Positions 1 through 6,039 of a stretch of 10,906 bases of DNA are shown here, piece by piece (within the stretch, counting starts at the first letter, position 1; each line of letters starts with the position of its first letter). The position numbers and the translations under genes were made by a program. The stretch lies in the NCBI GenBank assembly GCA_018663165.1, contig JABJES010000283.1, positions 1 through 10,906 on the forward strand. The letters are read 5' to 3'. The DNA is from Rhodospirillaceae bacterium. GTDB taxonomy: Bacteria > Pseudomonadota > Alphaproteobacteria > UBA11136. The notes beneath the pieces are model-generated. The model was not told the origin of the DNA and did no database searches. It saw only the letters and a program-made list of their open reading frames with translations.

Positions 1-258
1 GCCGAGGGTCAGATTTTTCTTCAGGATACCGAAACGACCATGGAACTTATTGTTCCGCGTCTTATCGCCATCACCCAGAACAATCCAGAGGCGCGGATTT
101 ATATTCGCGGCGACAGGATGCTTTCCTATGGGCGGGTCATGGAATTGATGGGAACGGTGACCAGTGCCGGGTTTTCGAGGGTTGCCTTGATCGCCGAAAC
201 GCCAGCGACCCAGAAACCGGCAAAAAAGAAGAGCCGCCGGTCCGGCACGTCCAAATAG
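1..258 (+). CDS. tolR: TolR, C-terminal part (ExbD/TolR family), 5' end outside window
   Basis: The reading frame is open from base 1 and ends at TAG 256-258, giving the last 85 residues of an ExbD/TolR protein. TolR is a single-pass inner-membrane protein with a periplasmic domain. With TolQ it forms the proton-driven motor that energises TolA. The visible part is the periplasmic domain: a stretch reading RIYIRGDRMLSYGRVMELMG followed by TSAGFSRVALIAE, which is the typical C-terminal core of alphaproteobacterial TolR. The transmembrane helix with its proton-carrying Asp lies upstream and is not seen. The last 17 or so residues form a basic Lys/Arg-rich tail. tolA starts 21 bases after the stop, so the two are very probably co-transcribed. 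Family assignment is firm because context and motif agree. Confidence 0.93.
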   Translation, partial: AEGQIFLQDTETTMELIVPRLIAITQNNPEARIYIRGDRMLSYGRVMELMGTVTSAGFSRVALIAETPATQKPAKKKSRRSGTSK

Positions 259-279
259 GTTTTTGAGAGAGTAACGGAG

Positions 280-1206
280 ATGTTCCGCAGCGCTGTTTTT
301 TCCGCCTTGATACATGTGGTGGCTTTTGTCATCGCGTGGTTCGGGCTGCCTCAGTTGCGCGAAGATCTGCCCCTGCTCGACACGCCTATTCCGGTTGAGG
401 TGATCACCGTCGCCGAAGTGACGAATGCGCCAACGCCTGAGCCTGAACCCGAGATGCCAAAGCCTGAACCCGCCAAGCCGGAACCGAAAAAGCCGGAGCC
501 TCCACCGCCACCACCGCCGCCAGCGCCCGAACCGCTGCCCGAACCCGAACCGGTTCCGTTGCCTGAGCCTGAGCCTGAACCCGAGCCCGAGCCCGAGCCT
601 CTCAAGCCGGAGCCGCCAAAACCGGTGCCGCCACCGATTCCAAAACCGGTACCCAAGCCGAAGCCAAAGCCGTTGCCGCCGCAGAAAAAAGAGGTGAAAA
701 AAGAGGTGAAAAAGGAATCTGATCCTGACCCTCTGTTTTCGGTTTTGAAAACGGTGGAAAAGATCAAGAAGCAGCAGCAACAAAAAGCCAAGGACGAGGC
801 GGAAAAGCTACAGGAGAAGACGAAGGAAAAGCCTAAATTCGTCATCAAGCAGAAGAAGACGCCGCTGCGGGAATACGATAGTTCGGCACCGATCACGATC
901 AGTGAGATCGACGCCGTGCGGCGCCAATTCGTTAAATGCTGGAACGTGCCTGCCGGGGCTCGGGATGCTGAAAATCTGGTTGTTGATATCCAGGTTGACG
1001 TTAATCCCGATGGTCGGGTGCGCCGGGCCAAGGTTCTTGATACCGGACGCATGGCCGGAGACAGCTTTTACCGTGCTGCGGCTGAAAGTGCGCTGAGGGC
1101 TGTAAAAAACCCGAATTGCAATCCCTTGAAATTACCGCCTGAGAAATATGAACGTTGGAAGACATTGACTCTGAGGTTCAATCCGAAGGAAATGTTCGGT
1201 AGATAG
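280..1206 (+). CDS. tolA: TolA, envelope-spanning Tol-Pal protein
   Basis: 308 residues. TolA is anchored in the inner membrane, crosses the periplasm and couples the TolQR motor to Pal and TolB. Domain I is a short cytoplasmic start plus one membrane helix at about residues 3-23. Domain II is a Pro/Glu/Lys-rich spacer, residues 51-135, followed by a Lys/Glu/Gln-rich probably helical stretch at about 136-195. Domain III (about 205-308) is the TonB/TolA-like C-terminal domain. It carries two cysteines (in KCWN and NPNCNPL) placed like the disulfide pair of TolA domain III. E. coli TolA has a longer, mostly Ala/Lys helical spacer; the extended Pro-rich spacer here resembles TonB and is common in alphaproteobacteria. 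The ATG at 280 is chosen because the membrane helix follows at once. GGAG at 276-279 abuts the start, so GAGAG at 265-269 may be the better ribosome site. Confidence 0.93.
   Translation: MFRSAVFSALIHVVAFVIAWFGLPQLREDLPLLDTPIPVEVITVAEVTNAPTPEPEPEMPKPEPAKPEPKKPEPPPPPPPPAPEPLPEPEPVPLPEPEPEPEPEPEPLKPEPPKPVPPPIPKPVPKPKPKPLPPQKKEVKKEVKKESDPDPLFSVLKTVEKIKKQQQQKAKDEAEKLQEKTKEKPKFVIKQKKTPLREYDSSAPITISEIDAVRRQFVKCWNVPAGARDAENLVVDIQVDVNPDGRVRRAKVLDTGRMAGDSFYRAAAESALRAVKNPNCNPLKLPPEKYERWKTLTLRFNPKEMFGR
562..600 (+). repeat. In-frame Pro-Glu hexanucleotide repeat in tolA
   Basis: Thirteen codons encode an uninterrupted alternating Pro-Glu run (TolA residues 95-107). The six-base unit CCN-GAR varies only at third positions (CCT/CCC, GAG/GAA). 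Loss or gain of units keeps the reading frame and would only change the length of the periplasmic spacer. Confidence 0.85.
685..717 (+). repeat. 12-bp tandem repeat encoding Lys-Lys-Glu-Val in tolA
   Basis: Two exact 12-base copies (685-696 and 697-708, unit AAAAAAGAGGTG) and a degenerate partial third copy (709-717) encode KKEV, KKEV, KKE, TolA residues 136-146. They mark the switch from the Pro-rich spacer to the charged helical region. Confidence 0.8.
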
Positions 1207-1223
1207 ATAAAAAGGTGAGAATG

Positions 1224-2600
1224 ATGAACGGAACGTCGATTTTATTTTATGTCTCTGGTCGCAAGATGGTCTGTCTCAAGACGGTCTGCGGCCTGTTTGC
1301 CGCCATCTTGCTGCTGGGTTTCACCCCGCCTGCCCAGGCGGAACTTAAAATCGATATTACCAAGGGCAATATTGATCCCCTGCCGGTCGCGGTGACCAAT
1401 TTCAAGGGGGACCCTGGCGAGGCCGAGCGGATCGGTCGCGATATTTCGGCGGTGATCTCTTCTGATCTGGAAGGCTCGGGTCTTTTCAGGCCGATTGATC
1501 CCAATGCCTTTATCCAGACTCCGGTTTCGCTTCAGGTGCGCCCGCGTTTTGGTGACTGGCGGGTGATCAACGCCCAGGCCATGGTTCAGGGAAATGTCCA
1601 GTTGCTCGATGACGGGCGGCTCAAGGTCGAATTCCGCCTGTGGGATGTATATGCGGAAACACAGATGGCCGGGCTCGTTTATCACACCTCGCCAAAAAGC
1701 TGGCGCCGGATCGCCCACATCATTGCCGATGAGATTTACAAGCGGCTTACTGGCGAAGAGGGTTATTTTGATACCCGCATCGTCTATATTGCCGAGAGCG
1801 GTCCTCAGAACAAACGCATCCGCCGGTTGGCGATTATGGATCAGGATGGGGCCAATCACCGCTTTCTCACCGATGGCAGTTATACGGTTCTCACCCCGCG
1901 CTTTTCGCCGACGGCTCAAGAAATTACTTATATGTCCTATATCGACCCTTACAATCCGCGGGTCTATATCTTCAACATTGATACGGGACAGCAAGAACTG
2001 CTCGGCGATTTTCCTGGCATGACATTCGCCCCCCGTTTTTCGCCCGACGGCAACAGCGTCATCATGAGTCTGTCCACCTCCGGTAATTCTGAAATTTATA
2101 CGATGGACATCCGCACCCGGAAAGTGCGCCGCCTGACCAAGAATCCGGCTATCGATACTTCGCCGTCCTATTCGCCCGACGGGAGCATGATTGTATTCAA
2201 CTCTGATCGTGGCGGCTCTCAGCAACTCTATGTTATGGATGGTGACGGCAAAAATGCTCGCCGGATCAGCCATGGCAAGGGTCGCTATGCGACGCCGGTC
2301 TGGTCGCCGCGCGGCGATCTCATCGCTTATACCAAGATGCTCGGCGGCGAATTCTATATCGGCGTTATGCATCCTGACGGAAGTGGTGAGCGGCAACTGG
2401 CCAAGGGGTTCCTCGTCGAGGCGCCGACATGGGCGCCGAACGGACGGGTTCTATCTTATTGGAGTAAGGCTAAGAGCGATGAAAAGGGTGGCGGTGGTGA
2501 GACACGCCTCCATGTGGTCGATCTGACCGGCTACAATGATCGCATTTTGGTGACGCCGCTTGATGCATCCGATCCGGCCTGGTCGCCCCTTATTCCCTGA
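1224..2600 (+). CDS. tolB: TolB, periplasmic beta-propeller protein
   Basis: TolB is the periplasmic partner of Pal and TolA. A signal peptide with hydrophobic core GLFAAILLLGF ends in AQA, with cleavage before ELKIDITKG. An N-terminal alpha/beta domain of about 120 residues follows. The C-terminal propeller is shown by repeated blade motifs: PRFSPTAQEI, PRFSPDGNSV, PSYSPDGSMI, PVWSPRGDLI, PTWAPNGRVL and the final PAWSPLIP. The start is uncertain. The frame opens at GTG 1215, and ATGs lie at 1221, 1224 and 1266. AAGGTG at 1212-1217 sits six bases before ATG 1224, which I prefer, although this gives a long signal peptide (39 residues). ATG 1266 would give a more usual 25-residue signal but has no visible ribosome site. 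From 1224 the protein has 458 residues, slightly above the family norm of about 430. The gene begins 17 bases after tolA. Confidence 0.93.
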   Translation: MNGTSILFYVSGRKMVCLKTVCGLFAAILLLGFTPPAQAELKIDITKGNIDPLPVAVTNFKGDPGEAERIGRDISAVISSDLEGSGLFRPIDPNAFIQTPVSLQVRPRFGDWRVINAQAMVQGNVQLLDDGRLKVEFRLWDVYAETQMAGLVYHTSPKSWRRIAHIIADEIYKRLTGEEGYFDTRIVYIAESGPQNKRIRRLAIMDQDGANHRFLTDGSYTVLTPRFSPTAQEITYMSYIDPYNPRVYIFNIDTGQQELLGDFPGMTFAPRFSPDGNSVIMSLSTSGNSEIYTMDIRTRKVRRLTKNPAIDTSPSYSPDGSMIVFNSDRGGSQQLYVMDGDGKNARRISHGKGRYATPVWSPRGDLIAYTKMLGGEFYIGVMHPDGSGERQLAKGFLVEAPTWAPNGRVLSYWSKAKSDEKGGGGETRLHVVDLTGYNDRILVTPLDASDPAWSPLIP

Positions 2601-2637
2601 ATGATAAGAGCTGATTAGAGGGCTTTTTAAATAATCT

Positions 2638-2667
2638 TTATCAATTCATTTCACAAACTATTGTAAT
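2638..2667 (+). promoter_or_regulatory. Candidate promoter for pal
   Basis: TTATCA (2638-2643, four of six to TTGACA) lies 18 bases before TGTAAT (2662-2667, five of six to TATAAT) in an AT-rich stretch. A start near 2674 would give a leader of about 90 bases. Alphaproteobacterial promoters are degenerate, so this is only a candidate. The -10 falls in the loop of an inverted repeat at 2654-2675. Confidence 0.3.
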
Positions 2668-2675
2668 TTAGTTTG
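2654..2675. repeat. Inverted repeat around the candidate pal -10 element
   Basis: CAAACTA (2654-2660) and TAGTTTG (2669-2675) are perfect 7-base inverted arms with an 8-base spacer. The arms flank the candidate -10, a place where an operator would be expected. It could also form a weak AT-rich hairpin. Function unknown. Confidence 0.5.
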
Positions 2676-2677
2676 AA

Positions 2678-2710
2678 ATGTCCCAAGATTAGAGATGAAG
2701 TTTGGGACGT
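2678..2710 (+). repeat. Upstream hairpin in the pal leader (alternative to terminator-like stem)
   Basis: GTCCCAA (2680-2686) pairs perfectly with TTGGGAC (2702-2708). In RNA the stem can extend by a G-U and an A-U pair to 2678/2710. The loop is 15 bases. Its 3' arm overlaps the 5' arm of the next hairpin, so the two cannot form together. Confidence 0.5.
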
Positions 2711-2730
2711 CGTCCCTTTCGTTTTTATTT
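2704..2730 (+). terminator. Terminator-like hairpin in the pal leader
   Basis: GGGAC (2704-2708) pairs with GTCCC (2712-2716) across a 3-base loop, followed by a T-rich stretch TTTCGTTTTTATTT (2717-2730). The stem is short but GC-rich and the T tract is interrupted. It may terminate read-through from tolB or act as the off state of an attenuator for pal. Not a strong terminator on sequence alone. Confidence 0.35.
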
Positions 2731-2749
2731 ATGTACCCAATAGTTGTTT

Positions 2750-2755
2750 AGGGGG
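2750..2755 (+). promoter_or_regulatory. Ribosome binding site deciding the pal start
   Basis: AGGGGG lies nine bases before ATG 2765. It excludes the in-frame TTG at 2744, which would lie upstream of this site and give a non-standard N-terminus before the lipoprotein signal. Confidence 0.7.
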
Positions 2756-2764
2756 AATCCACTA

Positions 2765-3283
2765 ATGCGCGTAAAGTTAATGAGTTTTGTCGCGACTCTC
2801 CTTCTGGTGTCTGCCTGCGCAGGGTCCCCGAAGACGGAGTCAATGTCCGAAGGTTCTGGTATGGCTGATACGTCGGCGTCTCATGGCACGACATCCATGG
2901 GCATCGGGTTGGGCAAGGTGCCAGCGGCCAATTCCGAGAACTTCCTGGTTGCCGATGTCGGCAATCGTGTTTTCTTTGGTTTTAATAAATACGATATTTC
3001 AGCGTCTGCTGCTATCGTTCTTGACCGTCAGGCACAGTGGCTTCAGGAAAATCCCAGTGTGACTATCACTATCGAAGGCAATTGTGACGAGCGCGGAACG
3101 CGTGAGTACAACTTGGCGCTCGGTGATCGTCGCGCCAATGCGGCAAAGGATTTTCTGGTTGCCCTTGGGGTTGACGCCAATCGGCTTCAGACCGTCAGCT
3201 TCGGTAAAGAAAAACCCGTTGCTCTCGGTTCTACCGAAAGTGCCTGGGCCCTTAACCGGAACGCCACGGCCGTCGTAAACTAA
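2765..3283 (+). CDS. pal: Pal, peptidoglycan-associated outer-membrane lipoprotein
   Basis: 172 residues from ATG 2765. Pal is lipidated, sits in the inner leaflet of the outer membrane, and binds peptidoglycan and TolB. The N-terminus is a type II signal peptide, MRVKLMSFVATLLLVSAC, with lipobox V-S-A-C and the lipidated Cys at residue 18. A flexible Ser/Gly/Met-rich linker runs to about residue 50. The OmpA-like domain follows (about 60-172), with VFFGFNKYDI, the binding motif GNCDERGTREYNLALGDRRA (the Asp and Arg expected to hold diaminopimelate are present) and SFGKEKPVALG. One oddity: the usual C-terminal NRRA is NRNA here (Asn 166). pal is separated from tolB by 164 bases and followed by a strong terminator, so it may form its own transcription unit, allowing a higher copy number than TolQRAB (inference). 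Confidence 0.95.
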   Translation: MRVKLMSFVATLLLVSACAGSPKTESMSEGSGMADTSASHGTTSMGIGLGKVPAANSENFLVADVGNRVFFGFNKYDISASAAIVLDRQAQWLQENPSVTITIEGNCDERGTREYNLALGDRRANAAKDFLVALGVDANRLQTVSFGKEKPVALGSTESAWALNRNATAVVN

Positions 3284-3309
3284 TCTGTTTCCCCGCACTG
3301 GGGTTAAAG

Positions 3310-3345
3310 ACGCCGGCATTCCAGTATGGAGTGCCGGCGTTTTTT
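3310..3345 (+). terminator. Strong rho-independent terminator after pal
   Basis: The arms at 3311-3322 (CGCCGGCATTCC) and 3328-3339 (GGAGTGCCGGCG) form a 12-bp stem with one G-U pair, extendable by A3310-T3340, with a 5-base loop. Six T follow (3340-3345). Stem strength and T run are both textbook, so transcription from tolB/pal should largely end here. Confidence 0.93.
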
Positions 3346-3367
3346 GTTTGAAATTAAGGCAGAGTCG

Positions 3368-3395
3368 TTCACTTCGTGCATGTTTCGGGTATAAA
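3368..3395 (+). promoter_or_regulatory. Candidate promoter for cpoB-tilS
   Basis: TTCACT (3368-3373, four of six to TTGACA) is 16 bases before TATAAA (3390-3395, five of six to TATAAT). It lies directly after the pal terminator, where a new promoter is needed for cpoB. The start would be near 3402, leaving a leader of about 70 bases. Confidence 0.45.
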
Positions 3396-3431
3396 GACAT
3401 GGATGTGGGGGTGCCTTATTTTTTCCCCATT

Positions 3432-3448
3432 CCCCAACTAGCTTGGGG
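3432..3448 (+). repeat. Hairpin in the cpoB leader
   Basis: CCCCAA (3432-3437) pairs with TTGGGG (3443-3448) across a 5-base loop. A second CCCC (3425-3428) and a GGGGG run (3406-3410) nearby allow alternative pairings. No T run follows, so it is not a terminator. It ends about 14 bases before the likely ribosome site (GAGGA 3462-3466). Confidence 0.45.
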
Positions 3449-3474
3449 CGTTGTTAAAACCGAGGATATGGAAC

Positions 3475-4557
3475 ATGTCTGATTCTTCTACATTGCAGAA
3501 CCGCAGATTGCAGAACCGTTGGACTGTTCCAGCTTTTCGTTGGCTGCTCGCCAGCGTTTTTCTTTCAGTATTTGTCGGTATATTTGCCCCGGCGATGCCC
3601 GCCGGTGCTCAAGATTCCAACCTGCGGCCACTTGTCGATAAACTTTCCAGGCTTGAGCGCGATCTCACTCTGCTTCAACGGCAGGTCTATGGTGAAAAGG
3701 GTGCCCCTGTATCGGCGTCTTCAACCGCTACGACTGCTGCGGCGAAAGAGGGCCGCAGCAATATTTCAACCAATTTTGCCTTGCGGATGGAAACCCGGTT
3801 CAATGGTCTTGATCAACAGATGCGTGAGATTACTGGAAAACTCGAAGATATGGCCTTTCGGGTAGAAGAAATGAACAAGAGGGTTGATCTGGTCTCATCT
3901 GATTTTGAATATCGTTTGAGTGCTCTGGAACAGGGCGGAGCCTCCGTCCGGACAAATAGTCAGCCCCAACCCAATGTGGAAATGACTGAAGATGAGCTGA
4001 GCGACGGCGAGTCGGCTCCTTATGATCCAAATATGGGTGAGGGCGTGGGGACGCTTGGAACAGTGCGTATTTCCCCCGATGATGCTGTGGCTCCAGGACC
4101 GAAAACTGCGCTGTCACCGACAGAACCCGTGGTCGTCGAGGAAGAGGTCGAAGTGGCCATTCTTCCCGAAGGCACGCCAAACGAGCAGTATGAATATTCT
4201 CTCGGTTTTCTTTGGCAATCTAATTACGGAAAAGCAGAGGGGGCTCTGAAGGCTTTTCTGGCCGCTCATCCCGACCATCCTCTTGCCGGTAATGCTCAGT
4301 ATTGGCTCGGGGAAACCTATTACGTGCGCAAGGACTACACCAATGCGGCAGTGGCCTTTGCTGAGGGATTTGAGAGATATGCCGACAGCCCCAAGGCCCC
4401 CGATAATCTTCTTAAATTGAGCTTGTCTCTGGCGCAGATCGATGAGAAGGATCAAGCCTGCCGGGCGCTTGGTGAATTACAAAAACGTTATCCAGACGCG
4501 GCGACCAGTATCTTGAGCCGGGCCTCTAAGGAGCGGGAAAAGATCGGGTGCAAATAA
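3475..4557 (+). CDS. cpoB: CpoB/YbgF, periplasmic TolA-binding TPR protein
   Basis: 360 residues from ATG 3475. CpoB binds TolA and, in E. coli, coordinates Tol with PBP1B-driven peptidoglycan synthesis at division. A basic N-terminus is followed by a hydrophobic segment (about 23-40) and a signal cleavage site after AGA (residue 45). Residues 50-72 (PLVDKLSRLERDLTLLQRQV) form the short coiled coil typical of the family's trimerisation region. A second predicted coiled coil spans about 101-153. An acidic, Pro-containing linker runs to about 232. The C-terminal part (233-355) has TPR-like repeats such as YEYSLGFLWQSNYGKAEGAL and YWLGETYYVRKDYTNAAVAF. It is longer than E. coli CpoB (about 260) because of the second coiled coil and linker. 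The start is set by GAGGA at 3462-3466; TTG 3451 lies upstream of that site. tilS follows without a gap. Confidence 0.92.
   Translation: MSDSSTLQNRRLQNRWTVPAFRWLLASVFLSVFVGIFAPAMPAGAQDSNLRPLVDKLSRLERDLTLLQRQVYGEKGAPVSASSTATTAAAKEGRSNISTNFALRMETRFNGLDQQMREITGKLEDMAFRVEEMNKRVDLVSSDFEYRLSALEQGGASVRTNSQPQPNVEMTEDELSDGESAPYDPNMGEGVGTLGTVRISPDDAVAPGPKTALSPTEPVVVEEEVEVAILPEGTPNEQYEYSLGFLWQSNYGKAEGALKAFLAAHPDHPLAGNAQYWLGETYYVRKDYTNAAVAFAEGFERYADSPKAPDNLLKLSLSLAQIDEKDQACRALGELQKRYPDAATSILSRASKEREKIGCK
3492..3518 (+). repeat. Short direct repeat in the cpoB signal region
   Basis: ATTGCAGAACCG occurs at 3492-3503 and again at 3507-3518, a 15-base period. It duplicates the residues LQNRR/LQNRW in the basic N-region of the signal peptide. 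Confidence 0.75.
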
Positions 4558-5907
4558 GTGGCTGCTTCCGGGCCTCTTTCAAAACGTGATTTTGCCGCCC
4601 TTATGGTGCCGCTTGGGCCTTTTGAGTCCAATCCTCGGATTGCGGTGGCGCTTTCCGGCGGGTGCGATAGCTTGGCGCTGAGCGTTCTTGCCCATGATTG
4701 GGTGCAGGCCCGTGGCGGTGAGGTTATTGCCCTTACGGTGGACCACCGACTGCGGGCGGGTTCAACCGCCGAGGCGAGGCGCGTTCACGCTCAATGCGTT
4801 GAAATTGGCATTAGCCATCACATCCTTACCCGCCGGGGGCCGAAACCAGAGGCCAGCATCCAGGATGCGGCGCGTCGGGCACGTTACGCATTGTTGACTG
4901 ACTGGTGTCGGGACAATGGTGTTCTTCATCTTTTTCTCGGTCATCACCTGGAAGATCAGGCGGAGACCTTTCTTTTACGTCTTTCGCGGGGCAGCGGCAT
5001 TGACGGTCTCTCCGCGATGACGCCGGTTCAGGCGCGGGCCGAGATTAGGCTGTTGCGTCCCCTGCTTACTGTGCCCAAGGCGCGGCTCAGGGCGGTGCTG
5101 GAAAAACGTAAACTTTCCTGGATTGAAGACCCTTCCAATCTTGACCCGAATTACGCCCGAATCCGCTTTCGCCGGGCCTTGCCGATGCTCGCCGAAGAGG
5201 GGCTGGATGTTGCCCGGCTTGCCGCCACCGCCACCCGGATGGCACGCGCGCGCACTGCCCTGGAGAATTTAACCGCTGGTGTATTGGCCCAGGCCGTCAG
5301 TGTTTTTCCCGAAGGTTATGGCCTGGTTAAAGCTGAAATCCTTGGCCGGGCCGATGAAGAAATCGCTCTGCGGGCCCTGTCGCGGATTTTGATGTGTATC
5401 GGGGCGCGGCCTTATCCGCCGCGACTTGCACCGTTGGAACGCTTGTATGATGCGCTGAGAAGTGGAAAGCCGGGCACCGCCAAAACCCTTGCTGGATGCC
5501 GCATTATTCCCCTTGATGGAAAAAACCGGGGCGGCGAAAGGCTGCTTCTGATCTGCCGCGAGCCAGCGGCGGCAAGTGAGCGGATCGAACTTAAAGATTC
5601 AGGCGCATTACTCTGGGATGGGCGCTTCAAAATCACCTGGAAAAAAGGAAAGGGCGGCCCGTCAAAGCCCGTCGGCCGGCTTTGTCTGGCCCGGTTGGGC
5701 CGTGACGGTTGGGTTCAGGCCCTTAAGATCGCACCGTCCTTGCGGGACAATCCCTTGCCCTACCCCGCCCGGCTGGCCCTTCCTGCCTTGTGGCGTGGCA
5801 AAAAACTGTTGGCTGTGCCCCATTTAGAATTATCGGCTCTTTCTCCTAAAAACCCACGCTTTGAGCTGTTGGAGGCCGTTTTCAGTCCTCCGTCCCCGCT
5901 TGTTTGA
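4558..5907 (+). CDS. tilS: TilS, tRNA(Ile)-lysidine synthase
   Basis: 449 residues. TilS uses ATP and lysine to turn C34 of the CAU-anticodon tRNA-Ile into lysidine, switching the tRNA from Met/AUG to Ile/AUA. It is a cytoplasmic essential enzyme. The PP-loop ATPase motif SGGCDS is at residues 33-38 after the strand RIAVAL. LTVDHRLRAGS and GHHLEDQAETFLLRLSRGSG (from residue 128) match the TilS catalytic core, as does WIEDPSNLDPNYARIRFRR around residue 191. The C-terminal half is more divergent, and its end (RLALPALWRGKKLLAVPHL) fits the family's C-terminal domain. GTG 4558 is taken as the start because it directly follows the cpoB stop, suggesting translational coupling. ATG 4603 (residue 16) would also keep the whole PP-loop. 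No clear ribosome site favours either. Confidence 0.92.
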   Translation: MAASGPLSKRDFAALMVPLGPFESNPRIAVALSGGCDSLALSVLAHDWVQARGGEVIALTVDHRLRAGSTAEARRVHAQCVEIGISHHILTRRGPKPEASIQDAARRARYALLTDWCRDNGVLHLFLGHHLEDQAETFLLRLSRGSGIDGLSAMTPVQARAEIRLLRPLLTVPKARLRAVLEKRKLSWIEDPSNLDPNYARIRFRRALPMLAEEGLDVARLAATATRMARARTALENLTAGVLAQAVSVFPEGYGLVKAEILGRADEEIALRALSRILMCIGARPYPPRLAPLERLYDALRSGKPGTAKTLAGCRIIPLDGKNRGGERLLLICREPAAASERIELKDSGALLWDGRFKITWKKGKGGPSKPVGRLCLARLGRDGWVQALKIAPSLRDNPLPYPARLALPALWRGKKLLAVPHLELSALSPKNPRFELLEAVFSPPSPLV

Positions 5908-5927
5908 GTAACTTTTTAGGGGTTGCG

Positions 5928-5957
5928 TGCACATTATTCGACATTATCTGCTAGACT
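5928..5957 (+). promoter_or_regulatory. Weak candidate promoter for ftsH
   Basis: TGCACA (5928-5933, four of six) lies 18 bases before TAGACT (5952-5957, four of six) in the 132-base gap between tilS and ftsH. I looked for a heat-shock sigma-32 type site (CTTG plus CCCCAT) and did not find a paired match. A promoter is expected in this gap but this exact site is a guess. Confidence 0.22.
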
Positions 5958-6026
5958 AACCGTCTCAAAGCTGTGGCAGGCTTGATCTTTTTACTCTATT
6001 TAAAGGCCGAGATACGACAATCGGTC

Positions 6027-6031
6027 AGGGA
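6027..6031 (+). promoter_or_regulatory. Ribosome binding site deciding the GTG start of ftsH
   Basis: AGGGA lies eight bases before GTG 6040. No ATG exists between the site and the first membrane helix, so translation must begin at GTG. Confidence 0.7.
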
Positions 6032-6039
6032 ACATTGAC

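Noticed and set aside
685..703. A-runs in tolA as a programmed frameshift site
   Set aside because: The A6G runs are in the phase AAA-AAA-GAG, not the A-AAA-AAG phase of a -1 slippery site, and the alternative frames lead to no plausible product.
351..1052. Minus-strand Gly/Ser-rich frame opposite tolA
   Set aside because: The Gly-Ser repeats are just the complement of the Pro-Glu codons of TolA.
1242..2396. A 384-codon minus-strand open frame inside tolB
   Set aside because: Same in-register effect of sense codon bias. TolB is unambiguous and no ribosome site or domain supports the antisense frame.
2606..2627. Possible terminator directly after tolB (AAGAGC with GCTTTT)
   Set aside because: Only a 6-bp stem with a G-U pair and a 10-base loop, and the T tract is part of the stem. 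Too weak to call.
2744..2764. TTG start for pal
   Set aside because: It lies before the ribosome site AGGGGG (2750-2755) and would disrupt the standard lipoprotein signal start. ATG 2765 fits.
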